From: Glutamicibacter protophormiae
Lineage (GTDB): Bacteria; Actinomycetota; Actinomycetes; Actinomycetales; Micrococcaceae
Length of the DNA: 64,000 bases
Direction of reading: 5' to 3'
Assembly: GCF_014647495.1 (NCBI RefSeq)
Contig: NZ_BMPH01000007.1
Location: 1 to 64,000 of the forward strand
The notes under the pieces were generated by a model. It was not told the origin of the DNA. It did no database searches and saw only the letters and a program-made list of their open reading frames with translations. A program made the translations under genes and the position numbers. This document shows positions 34,420-41,819 of this stretch, piece after piece (position 1 is the stretch's first letter; every line of letters begins with the position of its first letter).

Positions 34420-34818
34420 ATGACTGACTCCCAGCGCCTGCCCGGCGACACCTACGACGCCGGCATGGTGGTGCGCCGCGAAGTGCTCGGCGGCGAGCAC
34501 GTCGACCGCGCCACCAGCACCTCGAACGACTTCACCGACGAGTTCCAGGAGATGATCACCCGCTACGCTTGGGGCACCATCTGGACCCGCGACGGCCTGC
34601 CGCGCACCACCCGCAGCGCCATCACCCTGACCGCCATGATCGCCGGCGGCTACTGGGAAGAACTGGAAATGCACGTGCACGCGGCCCTGCGCAACGGCAT
34701 GACCCCTGATGAAATCAAGGAAGTTTTCCTCCAGAGCGCCATCTACTGCTCGGTGCCCGCGGCCAACGTCGCGTTCAAGATCGGCAAGAAAGTTTTGGCC
34801 GAGTACGAGGCCTCCTAG
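34420..34818 (+). CDS. pcaC: 4-carboxymuconolactone decarboxylase
   Basis: 132-residue AhpD-fold enzyme that decarboxylates 4-carboxymuconolactone to the enol-lactone. Conserved ITLTAMIAGGYWEELEMHVHAAL and QSAIYCSVPAANVAFK are present. It is 15 bases after pcaD and the last gene of pobA-pcaHGBDC. A decayed IS481 transposase begins a few bases after its stop codon, so any native terminator has been displaced. Confidence 0.92.
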   Translation: MTDSQRLPGDTYDAGMVVRREVLGGEHVDRATSTSNDFTDEFQEMITRYAWGTIWTRDGLPRTTRSAITLTAMIAGGYWEELEMHVHAALRNGMTPDEIKEVFLQSAIYCSVPAANVAFKIGKKVLAEYEAS

Positions 34819-34819
34819 C

Positions 34820-35150
34820 TGTGTTGCCTAGGTTGAGAACACTGTCGGTCGGTACTCGGGCCTTCAGCGAAGCTTGCCCTCGACGGTAGTTCTCATAACC
34901 TAGCCACCCCTGCAAAGCAGCAACCGGCTCAGCCACCGCGCGGTACCGGATCGCGTACGCCCACTGCTCCAGCATCGTCCGGTTGAACCGCTGCACCTTG
35001 CTCTTGGTCTGCGGCCGGCACAGACGCGAATGCCGATGCTTCTTCGCTGGCCCCCGCGTCCGTGAATGCGTGGGGCCGGCGGAACAGCCCGTTGTCGTTC
35101 GGCACCCAGCGCACCTTTAACTTTGGCGCTATTACACCTGGCATTCGAAC
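34820..35150 (-). pseudogene. IS481-family transposase remnant
   Basis: Minus-strand translation gives the C-terminal half of an IS481 transposase (rve-type, DDE) in two frames. VPNDNGLFRRPHAFTD is in one frame; CRPQTKSKVQRFNRTMLEQW, then AYAIRYRAVAEP and GWLGYENYRRGQASL, are in another, with the shift near 35045-35060. The N-terminal DNA-binding domain and most of the catalytic core are gone. The outer end begins about two bases after the pcaC stop, at TGTGTTGCCTAGGTTGAGAA, which resembles an IS end. It marks the left edge of the accessory cassette that follows. Confidence 0.75.
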
Positions 35151-35784
35151 CAACGCTGAAAATCTTTGAGGCCACGGCACCGCGCGAGTTGCTTCTGCAA
35201 CCGCCATCGCGTGCCGCGCACGGGCCACGTTTCGAATCGGCCGGGTCATCTGCTACTCATTCATTGCCTGTCGGCGAACGATCTGACGGAAGCCACAAGG
35301 CAGTCGCGTACGCATCTGTTGCCGCACAGGCAAAAGCAAGTTCCGACCTTAAATACCTTTTTCGGAAGTGCCGCTAGGCCGCGCCCGAACGGACGGACTG
35401 CGCAACCCATCAGAAAGCAGTTCAAAACACTAACAGATAGTGTTTTGTGTCGCCAACCGCGAACTGCGCCAATCCCCCAAATGCAACAGGCGGTCGAACA
35501 GGGGCCAAACACGCACCGCATCTACAAGCATTCAGAATGATCTCAAGACAAAAATAGGTCATCTTACTTGCTAATACTTGACAACTTAGCGTGAATGAAT
35601 TGGGGTTTAGTCAACTTAGGGCAATATAACATGACTCTGCCGCCAAACCGCTACAGGATATCCGAACGCACCACGCTTGTCTTAACATTTTGTCGTATTG
35701 GACATAAATGCGATGGATTTATATACATTAGTCTCGGATCCTGCAGGACCATCATCATTCACAAGAGAGACAAAGGAACTCGAA
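35151..35784. other. AT-rich non-coding stretch before the peptide gene
   Basis: No protein-like frame. GC falls visibly below both flanks from about 35.4 kb. It contains a hairpin CAAAACACT-N7-AGTGTTTTG at 35423-35447, an isolated TTGACA at 35578, and a candidate promoter at 35682-35710. It looks like horizontally gained DNA carrying the control region of the peptide gene. Confidence 0.55.
35682..35710 (+). promoter_or_regulatory. Candidate promoter of the peptide gene
   Basis: TTAACA at 35682 and TAAATG at 35705 are separated by 17 bases, a good sigma-70-type spacing. The predicted start would leave a leader of about 70 bases before ATG 35785. Found by eye only. Confidence 0.35.
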
Positions 35785-36249
35785 ATGAGTCAAGCTCGAA
35801 AGACGACGCCATCGGCCAATCCGATCAAGCGTCGCACCCTGGCTGCGGCACTCTGTGGCGCCCTGCTGTTTGCGCCAGTTACCGGAGCCGCTAGCGCCAT
35901 TGCCCAGCCCTCAATCTCGTCCGTCCAAACTGTCGCATCGTCGGCGAGCACCGTATCGTCCGGATCCATTGCTGCGGATAGCGGCACGCGCAGCGTCGCC
36001 TCCCCGGATCTCGGAACAGCTTCGGCCTCCGACGCGCAGAAGAGAATCAGCATCAAGCCAGTCATTGACTGGATCAAGAAAAATGCTCCTCAAATCTGGA
36101 ACAGCATGAAGTCCGCCGTCAAAAAAGGATGGAACGCGTTTAAGAAATGGTGGAATAGCCTCGCTTCGTGGATCCGCTGGGGAATCGACTTCGTTGCCTC
36201 GGGTGGCCTCTGGGAGCTCTTCGACGCTCTCTGGCACTACTTCTTCTAG
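35785..36249 (+). CDS. Sec-exported precursor with Trp/Lys-rich C-terminus, candidate bacteriocin
   Basis: I recognise no named family. The 154-residue product has an n-region with KRR (15-17), a hydrophobic core and a likely signal cleavage at ASA-38 or AIA-40. A Ser/Ala/Thr-rich spacer follows (about 41-85), then Lys-Arg at 86-87 and a 67-residue tail. That tail holds nine Trp, eight Lys and one Arg against four acids, in amphipathic helical runs (IKKNAPQIWNSMKSAVKKGW, AFKKWWNSLASWIRWG), and ends in a hydrophobic LWHYFF. This resembles membrane-active peptides of the aureocin A53 kind in composition, but with a signal and pro-region. AAGGA precedes ATG 35785; the frame upstream is not coding. 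Membrane protease and ABC genes follow. Confidence 0.7.
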   Translation: MSQARKTTPSANPIKRRTLAAALCGALLFAPVTGAASAIAQPSISSVQTVASSASTVSSGSIAADSGTRSVASPDLGTASASDAQKRISIKPVIDWIKKNAPQIWNSMKSAVKKGWNAFKKWWNSLASWIRWGIDFVASGGLWELFDALWHYFF

Positions 36250-36257
36250 CATCTAGC

Positions 36258-36286
36258 GGGTCGCCCGCGAGCAACGCGGGCGACCC
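36258..36286 (+). terminator. Hairpin after the peptide gene
   Basis: GGGTCGCCCGC and GCGGGCGACCC form a perfect 11-base stem with a seven-base loop, nine bases after the peptide stop codon. There is no T-tract, so partial termination or mRNA 3'-end protection is more likely than a full stop. This would give much peptide mRNA and less of the downstream genes. Confidence 0.6.
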
Positions 36287-36304
36287 TGTAGAACCCAATT
36301 CGAA

Positions 36305-36982
36305 ATGACAAGACTTCTTGCATATGTGGCCATCAGCGCCATGCTAACTCTCGCTAGCCTGGCGCTAGCATGGGATCACCTCGTGGCGAGCGAATGGTTT
36401 GGCGCGCTCGTTATGGCAACCGCGGCCACGGCCGCCTACCTGATCTGCCACAACCCTGAAAAATATCCAGAAGCCGGAAGCCCGTCTACCGGAAAATTCA
36501 TAGGCGTGGTCGCCGTCCTATTCGCCTTGATCGCGGGAGTCGCCCAGTGGACGTCTCCCGCAGTGCTCATCGGGCTGGCCCTCGCCTCATGTGCCGAAGA
36601 GCTTGCCTTCAGGTACTTTCCCTGGAGGATGCGCAAGCATCTTCGTCCACGCCATCGATGGATGATCCCAGCTGCCGCGACTGTTGGATTCTGCCTAGCC
36701 CACCCGATCAGCAACCCCTGGCTAGTTGCTGATCGAGCATTGTTTTCCTTGGCGGCATTCGCCATATGTGCGCTGACTGGCTCATGGATTGCCTCTGCAG
36801 CCACTCACTTGATCGCCAATCTCATGGTTATATCCCTTTCGGAAACAGCCAGCGAGTTGTTGGTAGGTCCCGTGATTCTCGGCATGGATATTGCGCTGGT
36901 CCTTGCGGTCAGCTGGCTACTGCTCCTTGGTAACGCAAAGCGACCTTCATTGACTTCCTTTGTAGATCGGATTACGATCTAG
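36305..36982 (+). CDS. CPBP-family intramembrane metalloprotease
   Basis: 225 residues with about six to eight membrane segments. All three CPBP (Abi/CAAX-protease-like) motifs are intact: E98-E99 and R103 in EELAFRYF, F129-H133 in FCLAH, and H168-N172 in HLIAN. Such proteins act as membrane proteases; next to bacteriocin genes they serve in maturation or self-immunity. It follows the peptide gene by 55 bases, after the hairpin, and its stop codon lies inside the inverted repeat upstream of padR. Confidence 0.8.
   Translation: MTRLLAYVAISAMLTLASLALAWDHLVASEWFGALVMATAATAAYLICHNPEKYPEAGSPSTGKFIGVVAVLFALIAGVAQWTSPAVLIGLALASCAEELAFRYFPWRMRKHLRPRHRWMIPAAATVGFCLAHPISNPWLVADRALFSLAAFAICALTGSWIASAATHLIANLMVISLSETASELLVGPVILGMDIALVLAVSWLLLLGNAKRPSLTSFVDRITI
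36963..36981. promoter_or_regulatory. Probable PadR operator
   Basis: TAGATCG-GATTA-CGATCTA is a perfect seven-base inverted repeat with a five-base spacer. It covers the end of the protease gene and lies four bases before the padR start. The position fits autoregulation of the padR-ABC part by PadR. Confidence 0.55.
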
Positions 36983-36984
36983 TT

Positions 36985-37329
36985 ATGAATCAAGCGGAGA
37001 AATGGCCCAGCGGGTGGCTCAAGGCTTCCTTGACGCTATGTGTGCTGAGGACCATCCATCGCCACAGCGGAACGTACGGGCATGAAGTTATCGGATTGTT
37101 GGCGGGCTACGGCCTCGGGAATGTTGGCGGAGGTACCCTGTATCCGCTCCTCCGACGCCTCGTCGACGACGAATTGGTCGAGACTGAATGGGTAGAAGGG
37201 GAGCACGGCCCAAGCCGCAAGACATATCGAATCACCGCCGCCGGCCTTGTTGCTCTGAAAACGGAGACCAAAATGTGGCGTGAGTTCACTGCGGTCACCA
37301 ATCAATTACTAGACGAAGAGAAGCACTGA
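36985..37329 (+). CDS. PadR-family transcriptional regulator
   Basis: 114 residues, the small single-domain PadR type. The winged helix contains YGHEVIGLLAGYGLGNVGGGTLYPLLRRLVDDELVETEW, of which GTLYPLLRRL is the family hallmark. No strong ribosome site precedes ATG 36985, only two bases after the protease stop, so translation is probably coupled. PadR proteins often repress neighbouring ABC transporters and are released by membrane-active compounds, which fits this locus. Confidence 0.88.
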   Translation: MNQAEKWPSGWLKASLTLCVLRTIHRHSGTYGHEVIGLLAGYGLGNVGGGTLYPLLRRLVDDELVETEWVEGEHGPSRKTYRITAAGLVALKTETKMWREFTAVTNQLLDEEKH

Positions 37330-37330
37330 C

Positions 37331-37720
37331 ATGATGAACGACGAATACTTCAAGAACCTGGCCTATCAGCTTCGCTGGCGCCGCATGCCGGAGTCCGTCG
37401 TCGCACAAACCCTCCGGGAAGTCCGCGCGGAATCCGAGGCGGCTCAAAGCACCCCATTGGAACTTTTCGGTCCGGAGAAAAGTTTCGCCGAAACGTTCAC
37501 CAAGGGGAAAGCCACATCGAAGGGTTTTTGGATCATCACCGTTGCTGTTGCCGTCGCCGTACTAGTGGTCCTCGGCCGGGTGGTTACCTCGTTTGCCACA
37601 GCCGGGGAGTCCAACCCGCTGATCAGCGTTCTGACCCTCGTCGGCGCGCTGGCCATAGCTTTCATCGGCTCGATCATTGGCGCAATGGTAGATCATCGAA
37701 TCCCAAAGGGCGTTGAATAA
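37331..37720 (+). CDS. Small HAAS-like membrane protein
   Basis: 129 residues. A soluble helical N-terminus (about 1-60: YFKNLAYQLRWRRMPESVV, LREVRAESEA, PLELFGPEKSFAETF) looks like the HAAS/DUF1700 domain often found beside PadR genes. Two membrane segments follow (about 67-90 and 97-120). Its start is one base after the padR stop codon. The PadR-HAAS-ABC order is a known actinobacterial and firmicute arrangement; here it is likely a sensor or partner of the ABC system. Confidence 0.65.
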   Translation: MMNDEYFKNLAYQLRWRRMPESVVAQTLREVRAESEAAQSTPLELFGPEKSFAETFTKGKATSKGFWIITVAVAVAVLVVLGRVVTSFATAGESNPLISVLTLVGALAIAFIGSIIGAMVDHRIPKGVE

Positions 37721-37722
37721 GC

Positions 37723-38634
37723 ATGCATATCCAAGTTTCTTCGGTATCCAAGCATTACGGGAAGGCGCATATCCTCAAGGAGATATCGTGCTCGATACCT
37801 GCAGGACAAATCACCGGCCTTTTGGGCCCTAACGGTTCCGGAAAATCTACGCTGATGCGAATGGTGCTGGGTCTGGGCACCCCCGATTCAGGCTCCATTC
37901 TTTACGACGGGGTCAGGTATTCCGACCTGCCGAACCCGGGAGCGGCAGTCGGTTCGCTGCTGGACGCAGCCGCTCGGCATCCAGGACGAAATGTTCGCGA
38001 CAGCTTCAGCCTTGCAGCAGGCATGCTCGGGATCAGCAACAGCCGCCGCGACGAAGTTATTGAGCAAATGGGATTGGAATCTGTTGCCAAACGACGATTC
38101 AAGTCCCTCTCTCTCGGGATGCGCCAGCGCGTCGGGCTTGGAATTGCAATCCTGGGGCGTCCTCGGTGCCTGATCCTGGATGAGCCCGTCAACGGGCTGG
38201 ACATCGAAGCCATCAGCTGGCTGCGCGGCTTGTTGACAGGGTTCGCCCAGGACGGGGGAAGCGTTTTGGTTTCCAGCCATCTCCTGCAGGAGCTGCAATC
38301 CTACGCTCATCGCGTGGTCATCATCGACCGCGGCAGCGTCGCGACGGAATCCACGCTGTCGGATCTCAGCAACCCGGATTCACAAGTCAGCGTCGAAGCC
38401 GACGAGCCGGAGAAACTCGCCAAGTTGCTGCTGGCTCATGGATTTGCCGTCTCGGACCATGCCGTCCCTGGTTGGCTCAAGGTCCAGGCCAGCAATCGAC
38501 AGGTGGCGCAGATTGCCATGGAGCACAGAATACTGATCACCTCGCTGGGATCGCAACAGGAGCACCAGCTGGAGGAAGCCTACCTGCGCCTTACACAGGG
38601 TGAATACAGTGTTCACCGGACGGAAGTACTTTGA
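37723..38634 (+). CDS. ABC transporter ATP-binding protein
   Basis: 303 residues, of the exporter/immunity class. Walker A GPNGSGKST at 35-43, signature LSLGMRQRVG, Walker B CLILDEPVNGLD and switch SSHLLQEL are intact. A C-terminal extension of about 80 residues carries a DrrA/CcmA-type domain. It starts two bases after the HAAS-like gene and overlaps the permease region. With the permease it probably removes or excludes the peptide from the membrane (inference). Confidence 0.88.
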   Translation: MHIQVSSVSKHYGKAHILKEISCSIPAGQITGLLGPNGSGKSTLMRMVLGLGTPDSGSILYDGVRYSDLPNPGAAVGSLLDAAARHPGRNVRDSFSLAAGMLGISNSRRDEVIEQMGLESVAKRRFKSLSLGMRQRVGLGIAILGRPRCLILDEPVNGLDIEAISWLRGLLTGFAQDGGSVLVSSHLLQELQSYAHRVVIIDRGSVATESTLSDLSNPDSQVSVEADEPEKLAKLLLAHGFAVSDHAVPGWLKVQASNRQVAQIAMEHRILITSLGSQQEHQLEEAYLRLTQGEYSVHRTEVL

Positions 38635-38636
38635 CT

Positions 38637-39407
38637 ATGAAAACCATTGATACACCAGAACGGCAACCGCTTGTTGGATCCCGGCCCACACTGGGCCGCT
38701 TGGTGGGGCTGGAATTTCGGAAACTGACAACGGTTCGTTCCGGGCAGTCAGTGCTGTGGAGCATGCTTGGGCTTGGGCTCTTGCTGTCCTTCGGAGTGTG
38801 CTGGGTGCTAATTGCCCAGGAGGAAGCCGAGCTGTCCTTCTCAGTCATCATGATGGCGTTTACCGTATGTGCTGCCTTGGGAACCCCAATTCTTGGAATT
38901 CTGGTCTATACGATGGATTGGCAGCATCGGGACATACTGATGATTCTGGCGTTGGAACCACGTCGCCACCGTGTTTTCCTGGCGAAACTGGTGACCTCCG
39001 TGCTCATCGGCGTCGCTCTTTGCGCGGCGTTCATCGCGACCGGCCTGGCAGTTAGTTTCGGGCTGGCCAGCGCCTTTGGGATGGCCTGGACTGCCCAAGG
39101 TTCGCTGGAGGTCCTCGGCATGCTAATTGTGTTGTCGTTTGCCGGTTCGCTGAGCGGTGCGGCATTGGGCTCCGCGTTGCTGTCGACGCCGCTTTCGGTG
39201 GTGATAGTGATCATCCAAGTGCTGCTCATCGACAATCTGCTGTTGTTGCTGCCCGGTGGCATCGGACCTTTCCTGCAAACCGCCTCGATGTCCAATTCCT
39301 TGATCGGCGACGGAAGTATAGGCACTGCGTTGTCCTCATTTGCCCTATGGGTTCTCCTGCCGTTTGCGGTGGGATTCATCCGCATGCGGCGCGCCGAACC
39401 GCATTAG
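38637..39407 (+). CDS. ABC-2-type permease
   Basis: 256 residues with six hydrophobic segments; an N-terminal cytoplasmic LVGLEFRKLTTVRSG lead is typical of ABC-2 permeases. ATG 38637 has GGAAG ten bases before it; a TTG at 38631 would overlap the ATPase stop. Last gene of the cassette. No terminator could be recognised in the 130 bases that follow. Confidence 0.82.
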   Translation: MKTIDTPERQPLVGSRPTLGRLVGLEFRKLTTVRSGQSVLWSMLGLGLLLSFGVCWVLIAQEEAELSFSVIMMAFTVCAALGTPILGILVYTMDWQHRDILMILALEPRRHRVFLAKLVTSVLIGVALCAAFIATGLAVSFGLASAFGMAWTAQGSLEVLGMLIVLSFAGSLSGAALGSALLSTPLSVVIVIIQVLLIDNLLLLLPGGIGPFLQTASMSNSLIGDGSIGTALSSFALWVLLPFAVGFIRMRRAEPH

Positions 39408-39537
39408 CCGCCACGATGTCGCGCATTGGCGCTAAAAAATCTGCGGGGCGGCTTGCACCCGAACAGCTTGGAGCTGCGCGAGTGCGGACCGTCCCGCTGG
39501 AGTGTCCTGAATGCCGGGTCCATGCGCACCGCAAAGG

Positions 39538-40663
39538 CTATCTTCGCAACCAAACATCGCGCCCACCCGCATCACTGATTCCCCACGTACGCACCTCGTC
39601 CACCGGTTGCACGGCATCGGTGAACCAGTAGGTCTCATCGGGGTTCCATCCGGCGATGACGCTGGCGCGCCGGGCATCCACCGCGATGATCTCCCCCGCT
39701 CCGGCCAGATAGGCGCCAAGGCCCAGATGCACCCCGTCGTAGTCCTCGGCCACGGCCTGCCAGTCCGGCTGGACCCAGAGCCCGTCGCGCCCGGTCGTTT
39801 CAAACCAGTTGCGCCGCATCGTTGCGCTGACTTCCAGCGGGTAGCGGCGGCACAAATCGGCCCAGTGCCTTGGCTCGGTGATGTGGAATACCGGCTTCCG
39901 GCATTCGATCTGCAGGCGCCGCACCAGCGCCGAGCTCCATCCCATGCCGTCCTCCACACAAGCCAGGCCGATGAGCTCCTCAAGCTCGAAGGTTCCGAAG
40001 CTGCGGTACAGCCCGCCCGGCGGATTCGACCACCAGTGCCCGCTGGCCAGCTGGTCCATCTTTTCCCGCAGGTCTGCCTTGCTGGTGCGCTCCTGCTCCA
40101 CGAGATCGTGGTTCCATGCCTTGAGCTGGGATTGCGCAGGTTCAAGTCCCGGTTCCCACTGGCCTTCGGCGCCTTCGCCCGTCCAGGTGATCATCCACTG
40201 GTTCGTCTGTGTGGATGCGGCCATCCACCCCTGGATGATGCCGGTTGACGCGACATGCTCGGCAACCCGCCCCAGTGCTTCAACGAGTCGAGGATCCTCG
40301 AACAAGGTGTCCTCGGCATCCGGCGGCTGCCAGTACATGGCGCAATCGACGCTGTCCGCCAGCGCTGAGCGGATCGCTTCGGGTGTTGCCTCGGGCAGGG
40401 GCACGGTGCCGGATCATCTGCGCAATCTCGGCAATCGACGCCACCGTTTCATCCGCGGCGGATTCCTGCGGTTCCCCGCTGTCCTCGTCGGCGACCATGG
40501 TGAAGCGCACAACCCCATCGCCGCGCCGCCGCCCCAATTCATAGGAAGCGTCGAACACCGAACGCATCAGGTGCTGCGCTTCGGGAGCGGTCCCGGACAG
40601 CGCGATACCGCTGAGCAGCCGGCGGCCGCGGCGCCCGGCGAGCAGCGATTGTTTCAAGTCCAT
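39538..40663 (-). pseudogene. Hypothetical protein, probably one frameshifted gene
   Basis: The family is unknown to me. The first part starts at ATG 40663, preceded by AAGGGA, and reads well to IAEIAQMI. Then the frame loses protein character (Arg/Gly-rich) until its stop at 40280. At the same point another frame begins to read well (VPLPEATPEAIRSALADSV) and continues to 39538. A one-base change near 40403-40412 would join them into about 375 residues. The protein is soluble and acidic, with many Trp in GHWWSNPPGG and FTDAVQPVDEVRTW segments. If not a frameshift, the 288-residue part could start at GTG 40404. Confidence 0.55.
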
Positions 40664-40776
40664 GGATGTTCCCTTCACCCGGAAGTTTGCACCCAGTCTG
40701 CCAGAATGCTTGCTGGCCAGTGGACATCAGGGAAAGACTCTCGTTTCCCGGCACCGGTGGTGCTTAGTATTGAGCC

Positions 40777-41748
40777 ATGCGAATTGCCGTCCTCGACGAT
40801 TACCACGATATCTCCCGCACGCTCGCCGATTTCCAGTCCCTGGCCCAGGAGCTGGACGCCGAGCTGAGCGTCTTCACCGAATTCCTGGGGCATGACGACG
40901 CCACCGTGATCGCGGCGCTTCAGCCCTTCGACGTCATCGTCGCGATGCGCGAACGCACGCCGTTTCCGCGCGCCCGGCTGCAGGCCCTGCCGAACCTGAA
41001 GCTGCTGGTGACCACCGGACGGCGCAACGGCTCCATCGACCTCGAAACGGTCGCGGAGCACGGCGTGGTGGTCAGCCATACCGGCTACATCGCCACCGAC
41101 GCCGCCGAGCACACCTGGGCGCTGATCCTCGCCGCGGCCCGGCGCCTGGATGTGGAGATCTTCTCCGCGCAGCGCCCGCTGGAGCACTCCACAGGGTGGC
41201 AGAGCACCATGGGCATCGGCTTGTCGGGCAAGACCCTGGGCGTCTACGGGCTGGGAAACCTCGGCTCCCGCGTGGCGAAGATCGGGCTGGCTTTCGGCAT
41301 GCACGTGATCGCCTACAGCCAGAACCTGACCGCGGAGCGCGCCGCCCAGGTCGGCGTGCGCAAGGTCAGCGAGCACGAGCTGTTCGCCACCAGCGACGTG
41401 CTGACCATCCACCTCAAGCTCTCCGAGCGCAGCACCGAGGTGGTGGGCTCCAAGCAGCTGGCCTGGATGAAGCCCGACGCGATCCTGGTGAACACCTCGC
41501 GCAGCCGCATCGTGCAGACCGACGCGCTGATCCAGGCGCTGGAAAACGAGCAGCTCTACCTGGCCGCGGTGGACGTCTTCGACGTGGAACCGCTGCCGGA
41601 AGGCGACCGCTTGGCGGCAACCCGCGGGGTCATCGCCACCCCGCACATCGGCTACGTGACGGTGGAGCAATTCGCGATGTTCTACCAGGACGCGGCCGCG
41701 GACATCCGGGCCTGGGCCAAGGGCAAACCGGTGCGGGTGCTGAATTAA
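40777..41748 (+). CDS. D-2-hydroxyacid dehydrogenase family protein
   Basis: 323 residues. The NAD-binding domain is in the middle, with GVYGLGNLGSRVAKIGLAF. The catalytic triad of the family is visible as Arg in NTSRSRIV, Glu in DVFDVEPLP and His in TPHIGYVT. It is close to the PdxB/SerA/glyoxylate reductase branch. The substrate cannot be told. Single gene ended by the hairpin at 41767. Confidence 0.85.
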   Translation: MRIAVLDDYHDISRTLADFQSLAQELDAELSVFTEFLGHDDATVIAALQPFDVIVAMRERTPFPRARLQALPNLKLLVTTGRRNGSIDLETVAEHGVVVSHTGYIATDAAEHTWALILAAARRLDVEIFSAQRPLEHSTGWQSTMGIGLSGKTLGVYGLGNLGSRVAKIGLAFGMHVIAYSQNLTAERAAQVGVRKVSEHELFATSDVLTIHLKLSERSTEVVGSKQLAWMKPDAILVNTSRSRIVQTDALIQALENEQLYLAAVDVFDVEPLPEGDRLAATRGVIATPHIGYVTVEQFAMFYQDAAADIRAWAKGKPVRVLN

Positions 41749-41766
41749 TCCCGTGCAGACAGCAGT

Positions 41767-41802
41767 GCCCTCGGAGCATCGATTTCTCGATGCGCCGAGG
41801 GC
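41767..41802 (+). terminator. Terminator between the dehydrogenase and gltS
   Basis: GCCCTCGG-A-GCATCGA pairs with TCGATGC-G-CCGAGGGC around a TTTC loop, followed by GCTGTTGTT. It sits between two convergent genes and may act on both. Confidence 0.75.
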
Positions 41803-41819
41803 GCTGTTGTTGGGCGGAT

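Noticed and set aside
34775-34996. 73-residue minus-strand frame as an intact small gene
   Set aside because: It is the C-terminal end of an IS481 transposase whose stop lies inside pcaC; it is a remnant.
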